Assembly (NCBI GenBank): GCA_000380225.1 | Contig: KB904821.1 | Coordinates: forward strand, 5,309,661-5,373,660 | DNA: 64,000 bases | From: a filamentous cyanobacterium ESFC-1 | GTDB lineage: Bacteria; Cyanobacteriota; Cyanobacteriia; Cyanobacteriales; Spirulinaceae | Direction of reading: 5' to 3' | Part shown: positions 1 to 8,864 of the stretch, in pieces | How positions within the stretch are numbered: the stretch's first letter is position 1 | Layout of the letters: the number at the start of each line of letters is the position of its first letter | Made by a program: the position numbers and the translations under genes | The notes under the pieces: model-generated | Told to the model about the DNA's origin: nothing | Seen by the model: only the letters and a program-made list of their open reading frames with translations | Databases searched by the model: none

Positions 1-1
1 A

Positions 2-418
2 GAGATTAAAAAAATACAGGTTTCTGCTCGCGATAAAATTGAGGATTTAAGTTTAGTTGCGAGTCGTAGTCACCGGGATAAACGCCTCAATGAAATGTTA
101 AGTCGTATCCCGTTTAAAGAGCGTAATTATATGGGCAGCGTTGGGGGGAAAATCACGACGATTGTTGAGCAGCAATGTGATGTTTATATCTCGCTTTCGG
201 GTAAATCTGCCCCGAAAGATTGGGATTTTGCTGCACCGGAATTAATCCTCACCGAAGCCGGGGGAAGTTTTACCAGTTTTGAGGGTGAAAACTTAACTTA
301 CAATAATGACGATGTATCCCAATGGGGTGGTTTAATGGCAAGTAACGGCCATTGTCATCAAGAACTTTATACCCTGGCTACTTCTTTATTAAAGGAAATT
401 GACGCAGAAAATAGCTAG
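2..418 (+). CDS. CysQ/inositol monophosphatase-like phosphatase, 5'-truncated by window edge
   Basis: The frame is open from the first bases of the window, so only the C-terminal ~138 residues are present. They contain GGKITTIVEQQCDVYIS and then APKDWDFAAPELILTEAGG. The WD-x-AAP...E-x-GG pattern is the C-terminal metal-site signature of the FIG/IMPase superfamily, where the Asp after Trp binds an active-site metal. The close spacing and the KDWDFAAPELI form fit CysQ-type 3'(2'),5'-bisphosphate nucleotidases, which dephosphorylate PAP/PAPS in sulfate assimilation, better than true inositol monophosphatases. The N-terminal DxxE and DPxDGT motifs lie outside the window, so substrate class is inferred. 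The stop lies 3 bases before the next start. Confidence 0.75.
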   Translation, partial: EIKKIQVSARDKIEDLSLVASRSHRDKRLNEMLSRIPFKERNYMGSVGGKITTIVEQQCDVYISLSGKSAPKDWDFAAPELILTEAGGSFTSFEGENLTYNNDDVSQWGGLMASNGHCHQELYTLATSLLKEIDAENS

Positions 419-421
419 GGT

Positions 422-1249
422 GTGTTGTTAAATGAAAGCTTAATCTTTGGGGCGACTTATACTAATGATACACTGATGTTTGATAATGTTTGTCGCTATC
501 TCAGCGAGCGTTTTAGTGCTGATATTGCGTCTTGGCTGTTGGGTGAATCTATTACACTGACTCGCTTGAGTCCCACGGAATTATCCCTACAGCCTTTACG
601 GGCTGATGCGTTGATTTTACTTCAGTCGGAAAGGGTGGTATTGCACGTCGAATTTCAGACGCAACCCGACGCAGAAATTCCTTTTCGTATGGCTGATTAT
701 CGTTTGCGGGTGTATCGTCGTTTTCCCCAAAAAACGATGCGTCAAGTGGTCGTTTATTTGCGACAATCTACTTCGCCATTAGTGTATCAAACCCTGTTTG
801 AATTGCCGAATCTGCGTCATCATTTTGAGGTGATTCGTTTGTGGGAGCAACCTGTGGATTTGTTTCTCAATACACCGGGATTACTCCCTTTTGCAGTGTT
901 GGCTCAAACGAGCGATCGCGCTACTACATTACAAACTGTAGCAGAACGAGTGGAAATGATTGGCGATCGCACCCAAAAAAACGATATATTTGCCTCTACG
1001 GGGATATTGGCTGGGTTAGTATTAGAGAGAGCCTTGATTCAACAAGTATTGAGGACAGGAATAATGAGAGAATCTGTAATTTATCAAGACATTTTCCAGC
1101 AAGGAGAAGCCAGAGGTAAAGCCGAAGGTAAATCTGAAGTTGCTAGAAACTTGCTGAAACTGGGGATGGAAATCGCTCAAATTGCCGAAGTGACGGGTTT
1201 AACGATTGAGCAAATATCGCAGTTACAGTCAGAGTTGGAAGAGGATTAA
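422..1249 (+). CDS. Rpn-family PD-(D/E)XK nuclease-like protein
   Basis: 275 residues from a GTG start; an in-frame ATG at 476 is an alternative and would remove 18 residues. The N-terminal half has the Rpn/YhgA-like nuclease layout: a RADALILL strand with the acidic residue, then VVLHVEFQTQ carrying the E-x-Q variant of the (D/E)-x-K motif, then an FRMADYRLRVYRRFP helix. The C-terminus has a Gly/Lys/Glu-rich linker (GEARGKAEGKSEVARNLLKLG) and a short helical DNA-binding-like tail (IAQIAEVTGLTIEQISQL). Such proteins are abundant and multicopy in cyanobacteria and are often annotated as putative transposases; Escherichia coli Rpn proteins promote recombination. A related but divergent protein lies at 16.4 kb. 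Cellular role is unknown. Confidence 0.8.
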   Translation: MLLNESLIFGATYTNDTLMFDNVCRYLSERFSADIASWLLGESITLTRLSPTELSLQPLRADALILLQSERVVLHVEFQTQPDAEIPFRMADYRLRVYRRFPQKTMRQVVVYLRQSTSPLVYQTLFELPNLRHHFEVIRLWEQPVDLFLNTPGLLPFAVLAQTSDRATTLQTVAERVEMIGDRTQKNDIFASTGILAGLVLERALIQQVLRTGIMRESVIYQDIFQQGEARGKAEGKSEVARNLLKLGMEIAQIAEVTGLTIEQISQLQSELEED

Positions 1250-2223
1250 TCTGTCTGAAGCAAACGACGTACAAATTCGCGCGATCGCCCATTGGCTTGT
1301 TTCGCGATCGCCAAAGGCAGTAAAGTAAAACCATGGGGTAATTCTGGATACACTACCAACTCGGCTTCACTTCCCGCAGCAGCCCAGCGAGTTGCAATGA
1401 ATAAGCTATCATCTCGCAGAATGTCAGTGTCGCTTACAGTAAAGAGAGCAGGCGGCATTTGGTGTAAGTCGGCGTAAAGGGGAGAATAAGACCCATTGCG
1501 GCGCATTTGAGGGGGTATTCCTTCTAAAAACGTCGAAACATACCATTCCATCTTGGTTGGGGTGAGGTCAAAATTATCCTTATCGTTGCCTTGTCGCCAA
1601 CTGGGACTACCGGATAAGTCGTAAACGCCGTAAAATAAGTTAGCGCCGAGAATGCGATCTAAGGCAGAATGGCGATCGCGCAGACGCAACAACGTCATAA
1701 CGGCTAAATGCGCTCCAGCCGATTCTCCCCCAATAATAAGCTTTTCTGTGCCAAACTCCGATCGCGCGTTGTTGATTAACCACAGCGCAGCCGCCTCACA
1801 ATCGTCTATAGGGGTAGGATAGGGGTATTCTGGAGCGAGACGATATTCAATGCTCACAACAGCAACTTGGGCGGTTTTTGCCATTTCTAGTTTAATGCGA
1901 TCGCTCATGGTTGCGTTACCCACCACCCAGCCTCCTCCGTGGATATCGAGGTAAATGCCCTTAACCGTTTCGGGGGTGATAATGTGGAGGTTAATTTCCC
2001 CGTTACCCGTCGAAATGAGGCGATTTTGGGCTTCGGGGTGAGGAGGAGAGACAAACGGGGCTTTACTCAAATTATGCCGCAACGCGATCGCCCTGGCTAG
2101 GGTTTCGTCGGGAAGTGGGGGTGCATTTTGAATGGCTTTGTGGAGGGATTGTTTATAAGCCTGGACTTCGGCTAAATCTTCGGGGTTGATTTGCGGTTGG
2201 GTAATAATCAACGGGAAACTCAT
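1246..2223 (-). CDS. alpha/beta hydrolase, HSL/acetyl-esterase type
   Basis: Shows the hormone-sensitive-lipase family motifs in order: HGGGW oxyanion-hole motif, GGESAGAHLA nucleophile elbow (catalytic Ser), an acidic residue in SDTDILRDD, and the catalytic His in LPHGFT near the C-terminus. I place the start at the ATG that overlaps the upstream transporter stop as TGATG, a standard translational-coupling junction, giving 325 residues; the frame is open 30 bases further upstream (possible start 2253), but that would run inside the transporter gene. The family hydrolyses short-chain acyl esters; the actual substrate is unknown. Its 3' end overlaps the convergent Rpn gene by 4 bases. Confidence 0.85.
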   Translation of the reverse strand: MSFPLIITQPQINPEDLAEVQAYKQSLHKAIQNAPPLPDETLARAIALRHNLSKAPFVSPPHPEAQNRLISTGNGEINLHIITPETVKGIYLDIHGGGWVVGNATMSDRIKLEMAKTAQVAVVSIEYRLAPEYPYPTPIDDCEAAALWLINNARSEFGTEKLIIGGESAGAHLAVMTLLRLRDRHSALDRILGANLFYGVYDLSGSPSWRQGNDKDNFDLTPTKMEWYVSTFLEGIPPQMRRNGSYSPLYADLHQMPPALFTVSDTDILRDDSLFIATRWAAAGSEAELVVYPELPHGFTLLPLAIAKQANGRSREFVRRLLQTD

Positions 2224-3956
2224 CAGACGCATTCTAATGCTTTCATCGCGCAATCTGTCGATAAAAAGACGCGATCGCTTCCTAAATATTCCACAAATCC
2301 GCCCCGTTGTAAACCATCCATCACCGGGCCTTTCACTTCTGCTAAATAAAACTTGATATTGCGGCTTTCTAAATCTGCAATTAGCTTTTTCAGGGTAGAC
2401 AAGGCACTCCCATCGATAAAGTTAATACCGCTACAGATTAATAATAAATGCTCGATTTCGGGATTTTTCGCAACAGCTTGAATTAAATAGGTTTCTAACG
2501 CCTTCGTATTGGCAAAATATAAACTCTCATCTACCCGAATTGCCAAAACATGAGGGCAAGTTTGTACCTCATGGCGGTTAATATTCCGAAAATGCTCGCT
2601 TTCTCCAATCCGTCCAACGACGGCAAAATGCGGCTGACTGGTTTGCAATAAATACAAGCCAATTGAAACCATAACTCCCACTAAAATACCCGTTTCAATG
2701 CCAGCGACTAAGACAACAATCAAAGTTGCTAAAAATGAAATTGCGTCTGGTTTATAATACTGCCATAAAGACTTCACCGTTTCAAGGGTCACCAACTTAG
2801 AAATTGCCACGATAATCATTGCAGCCAAACAAGCTTGGGGTAAATAATATAACAACGGCGTTAAGAAAATAATCGTAATTGCAATTAAAACCGCCGTAAT
2901 TATCGAAGATAAATTCGTTTTCGCACCCGCCGAAAAATTCACTACCGAGCGACTCAAACCCCCTGCTACCGGGTATCCTCCCGTTACAGATGACCCTAAA
3001 TTCGCCATTCCCAAAGCCATTAATTCTTGGTTTGCGTCTACATCTTGACCCCGTTTACTCGCTAAAGATTTAGCCGTCGCAATACATTCAACAAAGCCGA
3101 CTAAACTTAAAATTAAAGCTAAAGGAAACAACTCGCGGATAATTTCTACAGACAAATTCGGCAATCCTAAAGCGGGTAAACCCTGGGGAATATCTCCCAC
3201 AACTTTCACCCCTGCAACTTGGTCTAATTTGAATAGCCAAGCTGTTAGTGTCCCCAAAATTACGATTGCTAATGGCCCCGCTTTGGTAATGGGAAGAATA
3301 ACCGATGGGCTGAAATTGCGACGTTGTAAAATATTCGCTAAGTTTTGTTGAAACCATAACAATAAACCTATACTGGCTAAACCGAGCAGAAATGTGACTA
3401 GGTTGGTTTGACCTAGACTTTGAATTAAATTATAAATCCCGATAAAAAAGTTATCGCTACGGGGCAACTGTACGCCAAAAATATGTTTAATTTGACTTAA
3501 AATAATCGTCAAAGCCGCCGCATTGAGAAACCCGGAAAGCACCGGATAGCTTAAGAAGTTAACAATAAAACCTAGTCGCAATACTCCCATGATAATTTGG
3601 AGTAAACCCACCAACATCGCCAAGCTAATGGCTAACATGAAAAACTCTAGCGTGTCGCGGGTTGCAAACTGAAGTAACCCGACTCCCACAATCAAAGAAT
3701 CTACAGCCGCAGGGCCCACTGCTAACCCTTTGCTACTGCCAAAAATACCATATAACAACAATGGTAAAATGCTGGCATATAAGCCCATTTGAGGTGGCAA
3801 ATTAGCCAGCATTGCATAAGCCATACTTTGGGGAATGAGTAAGCTAGTGACGATAATTCCGGCTGTTATATCTCCGACTAAATCGGCGGCTTGGTAATGC
3901 AATCCCCATTGCAAAATCGGGATATAGCGAGAGAGTTTTAGGCGTTTTTGTACCAT
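2223..3956 (-). CDS. SulP/SLC26 anion transporter with STAS domain
   Basis: 577 residues. The N-terminal ~430 residues are hydrophobic with the SulP hallmark near residue 30 (DITAGIIVTSLLIPQSMAYAMLA) and PPQMGLYASILP. The last ~130 residues form a cytosolic STAS domain (LAIRVDESLYFANTKAL...LLLICSGINFIDGSALSTL). The family exchanges or symports sulfate, bicarbonate or other anions in the inner membrane. The sequence is clearly different from the BicA protein in this same window, so bicarbonate should not be assumed; sulfate is equally likely. It forms a two-gene operon with the esterase downstream (TGATG overlap). Confidence 0.88.
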   Translation of the reverse strand: MVQKRLKLSRYIPILQWGLHYQAADLVGDITAGIIVTSLLIPQSMAYAMLANLPPQMGLYASILPLLLYGIFGSSKGLAVGPAAVDSLIVGVGLLQFATRDTLEFFMLAISLAMLVGLLQIIMGVLRLGFIVNFLSYPVLSGFLNAAALTIILSQIKHIFGVQLPRSDNFFIGIYNLIQSLGQTNLVTFLLGLASIGLLLWFQQNLANILQRRNFSPSVILPITKAGPLAIVILGTLTAWLFKLDQVAGVKVVGDIPQGLPALGLPNLSVEIIRELFPLALILSLVGFVECIATAKSLASKRGQDVDANQELMALGMANLGSSVTGGYPVAGGLSRSVVNFSAGAKTNLSSIITAVLIAITIIFLTPLLYYLPQACLAAMIIVAISKLVTLETVKSLWQYYKPDAISFLATLIVVLVAGIETGILVGVMVSIGLYLLQTSQPHFAVVGRIGESEHFRNINRHEVQTCPHVLAIRVDESLYFANTKALETYLIQAVAKNPEIEHLLLICSGINFIDGSALSTLKKLIADLESRNIKFYLAEVKGPVMDGLQRGGFVEYLGSDRVFLSTDCAMKALECV

Positions 3957-4133
3957 GCTGCGATTTAATAAATTTAGCTTTTTAGTAAGTTAAAAATATA
4001 GCGTTATTGATGAAACAAGGTTTTGAGATTAAATATGGTGGCTGATATCCACTACAAATATTAACTTTTCCTATTTTGTAATGACAAAAAAGTTACATTT
4101 TACGCTTTAGAATGGTGGGTATTACCCACCCAG

Positions 4134-4400
4134 CCCTGTCAAGGTGTACTCAAGTGTCTAAAACCCCGATTCTACCGTTAAGATACTCACTTGTAACCCC
4201 CGTGCGCCCTTACGCGAGGGGTCTGGGGGCGGCGTAACGCCCCCAGTGGCAGTGTGACCCCGCGCCGCCGTAAGGCGCAAGGGAACGCGCACTGTTGGGG
4301 GCGTGGGGGGGCTAGTCCCCCCACACAACCATCGGGATAAACCAACTAATTTCAAACAACGATCCCAATAGACTCAATACAAATTATCACCTTGACAGGG
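4134..4400. mobile_element. 267-bp MITE-like element with 13-bp perfect inverted ends
   Basis: The ends are CCCTGTCAAGGTG (4134-4146) and its exact reverse complement (4388-4400). Just outside lie direct repeats TATTACCCACCC at 4120-4131 and 4405-4416, as expected of a target duplication. The interior is GC-rich with hairpins (for example GGGGGCGGCGTAACGCCCCC). About 29 bases of the interior (4257-4286) recur in reverse orientation with one mismatch at 60648-60677. No coding capacity, so it would depend on a transposase elsewhere. Confidence 0.6.
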
Positions 4401-4429
4401 GTAGTATTACCCACCCTACAAGTATTGAC

Positions 4430-4487
4430 TTTAATCTTAAGAGTCTGCGACGGCAGACTTTGTAAGTTTAACCCTAGATTTTTAATC
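4430..4487 (+). repeat. fragment of the ~130-bp MITE-like repeat
   Basis: AGTCTGCGACGGCAGACT hairpin followed by TTTGTAAGTTTAACCCTAGATT, a diverged match to the interior of the complete copy that begins directly after it. The complete copy appears to have inserted into or beside an older copy. Confidence 0.5.
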
Positions 4488-4616
4488 TATAGTCATTCCA
4501 ATTAAGTTCCGTACATTCATGCTTAATTTTCTGAGTCCGTGAAAACGGACTTTGTTACATTAGCCCCGGATTTCAATCCGCGGGCGGGCTGTCGGTTCTT
4601 ATTTAAAATTACTATA
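4488..4616 (+). mobile_element. MITE-like repeat, copy A
   Basis: 129 bp beginning TATAGTCATTCCAATTAAG and ending in a matching inverted sequence (CTTATTTAAAATTACTATA). The interior has two stem-loops: AGTCCG...CGGACT and a CCCGCGGATT/AATCCGGGG arm. The same element recurs in opposite orientation at 30642-30772 and 62911-63042. No coding capacity. Confidence 0.65.
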
Positions 4617-4736
4617 TAGGCAGTTGATACTATAAATATCTGCCCTAAAAAAGCAGTAGGATAAAATTTAATTTTACCCCTACTGCTGCTGAACTAGACT
4701 TTATCAAATAACCAGAAACATTATGAACAATACAGA

Positions 4737-5279
4737 CTAAATGCGTTGATTGTAGGGCAGTTTAGCCAATAAACGCGCCATTAAGCAAGTATCGGTAATC
4801 CCGGCTATGGTCAAACCGCCACCCACAAAGCCACTGAGAATGAGAAACCAAGGGGAAACAAATGCACCTAATAAAGTTCCGGTTAAAACCAAACTTCCCG
4901 CGACAATTTGCACCTGGCGCATTAAACTAATCGGCGCATTTTTGTTGACAATGGTTTCAAAACCTGCTTCTTTCCAAGACCCAATACCGCATTGTAGATG
5001 AGTTACTTCAGAATAGCCAGAAGCCAGTAATTTCTGAGCCGCTTGCGCTGAACGATTGCCACTACGACAATATAAAATAACCTGTTTGTTACCGCGATGG
5101 GGAATCTTTTTTGGGTCAAACTTTGAGAGGGGAACTAACTTTGCACCGGGAATATGTTCCCCTGCATATTCTCCGGGTTCTCGCACATCAATCACTTCGG
5201 CTTTATTGCGCTCGATCAGGGTTTTGAGAGTACGGGCATCAATGAGGTTGATTTGAGCAGATTGTTTTGTTGTGGTCAT
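4737..5279 (-). CDS. rhodanese-domain protein with C-terminal membrane hairpin
   Basis: 180 residues. Residues ~10-110 are a rhodanese domain: EVIDVREPGEYAGEHIPGA and the active-site loop CRSGNRS, whose Cys carries a persulfide. Residues ~120-170 form two hydrophobic segments of the DUF2892 type (IVAGSLVLTGTLLGAF; LILSGFVGGGLTIAGIT), so the enzyme is probably membrane-tethered with the domain facing the cytosol. It lies 39 bp downstream of a persulfide-dioxygenase-like gene on the same strand, a common pairing for sulfide/persulfide detoxification: one enzyme passes sulfane sulfur, the other oxidises it. The start is followed by a plain MTTTKQ N-terminus with no signal peptide. Confidence 0.88.
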   Translation of the reverse strand: MTTTKQSAQINLIDARTLKTLIERNKAEVIDVREPGEYAGEHIPGAKLVPLSKFDPKKIPHRGNKQVILYCRSGNRSAQAAQKLLASGYSEVTHLQCGIGSWKEAGFETIVNKNAPISLMRQVQIVAGSLVLTGTLLGAFVSPWFLILSGFVGGGLTIAGITDTCLMARLLAKLPYNQRI

Positions 5280-5318
5280 AATTTCCCTTAGCTAATGTTA
5301 GAAGATAGTCGAACGAGT

Positions 5319-6026
5319 CTAAGATGCAGAAGTAGATTTGGCAACTTTACCGCAAACCGAATTAGCGGGAACTGCTTCCATGATTTTCTTCGGATTGGGG
5401 AGGTTTAAATTATTCATTAATTCAATAAATTGTTCTCGCGTATGACCTGCAAAACGGGGATTTAATTGTTTTTCTTCCCCAATGGTAGAAACGGTGTGGC
5501 CGCGATAATCGTGACCGGGATAAACTAAGGTTGCGTCGGGAAGGGTGAATAATCGTTGGGTAATCGAGTCATACTGTACCCCCGGATTACCGAGTTGGAA
5601 GTCTGTGCGTCCACAACCGCGAATAAAGAGTGCATCCCCGGTTAATAGGTGATTTCCGTTGACGAGATAAGCGGTGTGACAGGAGGTGTGACCCGGTGTT
5701 GCGATCGCCTCAATTTCAATATTCCCAACTTTCACGACTTCGCGATCGCGAATCTTGCGATCGGCACATTCAGCCGTTGCTTGTTCGGGTACAATGCCCT
5801 GACAAGCGGTTAGCTCGCGTAATTTGCCCGTTCCCGTGATATGATCGGCGTGAATATGGGTTTCTAGGCAATATTTCAGGTTTAAGCCCAATTCTTGGAT
5901 TAATTTCCAGTCTCTTTCGACTTGTTCGATCACCGGATCGACTAAAGCCGCTTCTTTCGTTTCGGGGTCAGCGATTAAATAAGTATAAGTCCAGGTGTCT
6001 TGGTCGAAGAGTTGACGAAAAATCAT
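5319..6026 (-). CDS. metallo-beta-lactamase-fold persulfide dioxygenase (ETHE1-like)
   Basis: 235 residues, single MBL domain. Metal ligands are visible in THIHADHITG, in PGHTSCH, in the Asp of LLTGDALFIRGCGRTD and in YPGHDYRG. The GCGRTDFQ segment and the early FDQDTWTYTYLI are typical of ETHE1-type sulfur dioxygenases, mononuclear iron enzymes that oxidise glutathione persulfide to sulfite. It is the first gene of an operon with the rhodanese gene. An AT-rich perfect palindrome sits 38 bp upstream and may be the operator. A glyoxalase-II role is less likely, given the second-metal-site pattern and the neighbour. Confidence 0.86.
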   Translation of the reverse strand: MIFRQLFDQDTWTYTYLIADPETKEAALVDPVIEQVERDWKLIQELGLNLKYCLETHIHADHITGTGKLRELTACQGIVPEQATAECADRKIRDREVVKVGNIEIEAIATPGHTSCHTAYLVNGNHLLTGDALFIRGCGRTDFQLGNPGVQYDSITQRLFTLPDATLVYPGHDYRGHTVSTIGEEKQLNPRFAGHTREQFIELMNNLNLPNPKKIMEAVPANSVCGKVAKSTSAS

Positions 6027-6063
6027 AAGAGTTCTCTGGGGTAAATTTCTTTATATCAATAAT

Positions 6064-6077
6064 TTACTATATAGTAA
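6064..6077. promoter_or_regulatory. perfect 14-bp palindrome upstream of the persulfide operon
   Basis: TTACTATATAGTAA, centred about 45 bp before the start codon in an AT-rich stretch with promoter-like TATA runs. Size and symmetry suit a small dimeric repressor; in other bacteria sulfide/persulfide operons are often controlled by ArsR-type sensors (SqrR/BigR), but no such regulator gene is adjacent. Confidence 0.4.
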
Positions 6078-6134
6078 TATAAAATGTCAAGTATTTTGTG
6101 AAAGGCTGGTTTCATGCAGCTTACAGCGATTTCG

Positions 6135-7268
6135 TCAAGTTTTCGTAGCTGTATCTTTAACCGAAACGAGACGCAACAGCCCCAATTGCCAGACGCGACG
6201 ATAGCGATATACTCCCCAAGTCACGATGATCGACAAACCGCAAATCAGGGCAAAATATACCATCATTGCAGTTAATCCAATTCCGAAATAATCCCTGGCT
6301 AACCGGACAAAATCACTATCGATTAACCCACCTTTCCCTGTTTCATAAAGCGATCGCATTTCCGGGTCAAAGATAACCAACCAAGCTAATTCGAGATTGG
6401 TCAAAAAGGTAAAAAAGGACAGCATTGCGTACAATAATCGCTCGATATCATAGCGACAGCCATAACCACTCATGGCACGATAACCAAAGATACCCGCGAA
6501 AACCAATTCGCAACCATGACCCATAAAAATAATGAAAATGGTATGCAAATTTGTGACTAGACAAAAGGTATAAAGGAAAGTCAAAGCCAAGCAAAACTTA
6601 ATCGTAAAAGGGTTGTGACGATAGCGATAAAAAAGCCAGGCGATCGCGAGATAAATGATAATAATCAAACTGCTGGCTTGTTCGCTGCGTAAAGTAACCC
6701 CACCACCAAACATAAAATCAAAACTCGGAATCGAAGGATAGGCAAACAGCCAACCTGCGGCAGCGTGACCCAACTCATGAATAATAGTGGTAAGATAACT
6801 AAAAATAAAATGAGTTTGGGCAAAACTCATGAGTAAAATTGCTAAAAGCAACCCTGCACTTAAATTTTTATAGGCTTCAGCATCAAGGGAATTTACAGGA
6901 AACTGGTTTAAAAATTGCCAAAAACCTAACTTATCTTGAGAAGTTGAAGCAATAGCCTTACTTTTAGATTGAGTTAATGTGGGTCGTTGACCAGTATAAT
7001 CACCCGGCTTGAAAATAACTTGCCATTCAGAAGTAGACAAGCGTATTTTGAGTATAGAAAGCTGGAGTTTAAGTAAAGCGCGATCGCACAAAATTAGAAT
7101 CGTCTCGCGATCGCATCCTCCCGCAGATTCTACCGCAATATCTAAAAACTCTGGGTGCGATCGCACCCTTACTGTAATCTGTTTATGAGCGAGAAAACGA
7201 TTCAAGAGAGTCGCGATCGCCTGTTCATCTCCCTGTTGCGCTAAAGTAATCAAACGAGGCTCTTTCAT
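6135..7268 (-). CDS. multi-pass membrane protein with HELGH zinc motif (M50-like)
   Basis: 377 residues. Residues 1-115 look like a cytosolic domain (helical QQGDEQAIATLLNRFL plus a beta-rich part); a linker leads to about six to eight membrane segments from residue ~140. The first membrane region contains TTIIHELGHAAAGW: HExxH is the zinc-binding catalytic motif of membrane metallopeptidases. A second conserved metal motif (NPDG-like) typical of site-2 proteases is not evident, so it may be a divergent M50B-like protease or a non-proteolytic relative. The start is supported by an AGAGGA ribosome site. It is monocistronic; the upstream neighbour dapL lies beyond a hairpin-rich gap. Confidence 0.6.
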   Translation of the reverse strand: MKEPRLITLAQQGDEQAIATLLNRFLAHKQITVRVRSHPEFLDIAVESAGGCDRETILILCDRALLKLQLSILKIRLSTSEWQVIFKPGDYTGQRPTLTQSKSKAIASTSQDKLGFWQFLNQFPVNSLDAEAYKNLSAGLLLAILLMSFAQTHFIFSYLTTIIHELGHAAAGWLFAYPSIPSFDFMFGGGVTLRSEQASSLIIIIYLAIAWLFYRYRHNPFTIKFCLALTFLYTFCLVTNLHTIFIIFMGHGCELVFAGIFGYRAMSGYGCRYDIERLLYAMLSFFTFLTNLELAWLVIFDPEMRSLYETGKGGLIDSDFVRLARDYFGIGLTAMMVYFALICGLSIIVTWGVYRYRRVWQLGLLRLVSVKDTATKT

Positions 7269-7377
7269 TTTGTCCTCTGCAATTTTAACCCGACTATCAA
7301 TAGTTTACTTGTAGGCAATTAGGATGATAACGCTACAGTAAAACATGGTTACATTTCATTTCACTTTCAACAATAAG

Positions 7378-7400
7378 CCCCTCTCCCTGTGGGAGAGGGG
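7378..7400. terminator. strong hairpin between dapL and the membrane-protein gene
   Basis: CCCCTCTCCC-TGT-GGGAGAGGGG, a perfect 10-bp stem, followed by GTTTGGGG. It could stop transcription on either strand but lacks a clean T-run; this sequence type is also a common dispersed hairpin in cyanobacterial intergenic DNA. Confidence 0.45.
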
Positions 7401-7448
7401 TTTGGGGTGAGGGCTAACAACCCGCTAAATATCCTAACCCATGACCCA

Positions 7449-7480
7449 AAACCCCAGTTTTTCCAGAAAACCGGGGTTTA
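7449..7480 (-). terminator. rho-independent-type terminator of dapL
   Basis: AAACCCC and GGGGTTT arms around a short loop, starting about 26 bp past the dapL stop on the reverse strand. Confidence 0.5.
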
Positions 7481-7505
7481 GTTGTTTAACTTCTAAAACA
7501 ATAAA

Positions 7506-8741
7506 TTACACCTGAAACTTAGCCGTAATGCGCTTCATCGCTTCTTCTACATTAGCACGACTATTAAACGCCGAAATGCGGAAATAGCCCTCTCCCGCAG
7601 CCCCAAAACCAGACCCAGGAGTGCCGACAACATTACAAGTATGTAATAATTTATCAAAAAAGTCCCAACTCGATAAATTATGAGGTGTTTGCACCCAAAT
7701 ATAGGGGGCATTTTTACCACCATAAACCGTAAAACCTGCCGCCGTTAATTGTTCGCGAATAATCTTGGCATTTTCTAAATAAAAACTAACCAAATCCTGC
7801 ACTTGGGCTTGTCCGGCTTCAGAATAAACCGCCTCTGCACCCCGTTGAATAACATAAGAAACCCCGTTAAACTTCGTTGATTGGCGGCGATTCCAGAGTT
7901 TCCATAAGTCCACATCTGAGCCATCGGCAGCCTTAGCCATCAAGGTTTTAGGAACCACCGTCAACGCGCAACGAGTCCCGGTAAAGCCCGCATTTTTCGA
8001 GAAAGAACGAAACTCAATCGCACAATTTTTTGCCCCTTCAATTTCATAAATGGAATGAGGCAGACTTTCATCCGTAATAAATGCCTCATACGCCGCATCA
8101 AAGAGAATAATAGCATTATTTTCTTGAGCGTAATTCACCCACTTTTGTAAGTCTTCCTTCGTCGCAGTAGCCCCCGTGGGATTATTCGGAAAACAAAGAT
8201 AAATTAAATCAACTTTTTCCCCCGGAAGTTGCGCCGAAAAATCGTTTTCTGCTGAGATGGGAAGATAAACCAACCCCTCATATTCGCCCTTTTCGTTAAC
8301 TTCCCCTGTGTTACCTGCCATCACATTCGTATCCACATAAACGGGATATACGGGGTCTGTTACCGCAATTTTGTTATTTTTGCCAAAAATATCGAGAATG
8401 TTGCCTGTATCGCACTTAGACCCATCGGAGATGAAGATTTCCGAGGCATCAATATCACAACCTCTGGCTTGAAAATCCTGTTGAGCAATTTTTTCGCGCA
8501 ACCAGAGATAACCCTGTTCGGGGCCATAGCCTTTGAAGGTTTCCCGGTTGCCCATATCCTCTACTGCGTCAACCATTGCCTGACGACAAGCTTTCGGTAG
8601 GGGTTCAGTGACATCCCCAATGCCCAGTTTAATAATCGGTGCGTCAGGATTCGCATCTACAAAAGCCTTAACGCGACGGGCAATTTCGGGAAACAGGTAG
8701 CCCGCTTTCAGTTTCAAATAATTGTCGTTAATCGTTGCCAT
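7506..8741 (-). CDS. dapL: LL-diaminopimelate aminotransferase
   Basis: 411 residues, the normal length of cyanobacterial and plant DapL. It is a fold-type I PLP enzyme converting tetrahydrodipicolinate plus glutamate directly to LL-diaminopimelate, for lysine and peptidoglycan synthesis. Visible features: N-terminal [19 protein letters not shown], substrate-loop [22 protein letters not shown] at ~184-190, and [12 protein letters not shown] with the PLP-binding Lys at 249. The start MATIND matches the usual family N-terminus. It is monocistronic, with a hairpin terminator downstream and the LysR gene 124 bp upstream on the same strand. Confidence 0.96.
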   Translation of the reverse strand: MATINDNYLKLKAGYLFPEIARRVKAFVDANPDAPIIKLGIGDVTEPLPKACRQAMVDAVEDMGNRETFKGYGPEQGYLWLREKIAQQDFQARGCDIDASEIFISDGSKCDTGNILDIFGKNNKIAVTDPVYPVYVDTNVMAGNTGEVNEKGEYEGLVYLPISAENDFSAQLPGEKVDLIYLCFPNNPTGATATKEDLQKWVNYAQENNAIILFDAAYEAFITDESLPHSIYEIEGAKNCAIEFRSFSKNAGFTGTRCALTVVPKTLMAKAADGSDVDLWKLWNRRQSTKFNGVSYVIQRGAEAVYSEAGQAQVQDLVSFYLENAKIIREQLTAAGFTVYGGKNAPYIWVQTPHNLSSWDFFDKLLHTCNVVGTPGSGFGAAGEGYFRISAFNSRANVEEAMKRITAKFQV

Positions 8742-8864
8742 GATTCATTTAAGTTTACGAACGCCTTAAACTAGCTTACGGCCAACTGTGTACTTATTGG
8801 GGGGTTAGGGGTTGCTCGCCCTTCAGCCTTCGTTGAGGGGTTTGTGGCGATCGCAAATTAAAGA

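Larger units (their letters stand above)
3957..4736. other. 780-bp gene-free, repeat-rich interval
   Basis: No credible gene. It holds a 267-bp GC-rich element with inverted ends, a fragment of a MITE-like repeat (about 4430-4487), one complete MITE-like copy, and AT-rich sequence upstream of the SulP gene. A reverse-strand open frame in the GC-rich element translates to low-complexity Pro/Thr/Arg sequence and is not a gene. Confidence 0.7.

Noticed and set aside
4158..4355. Pro/Thr/Arg-rich reverse-strand frame
   Set aside because: It lies within the GC-rich 267-bp repeat element and has no start signals.
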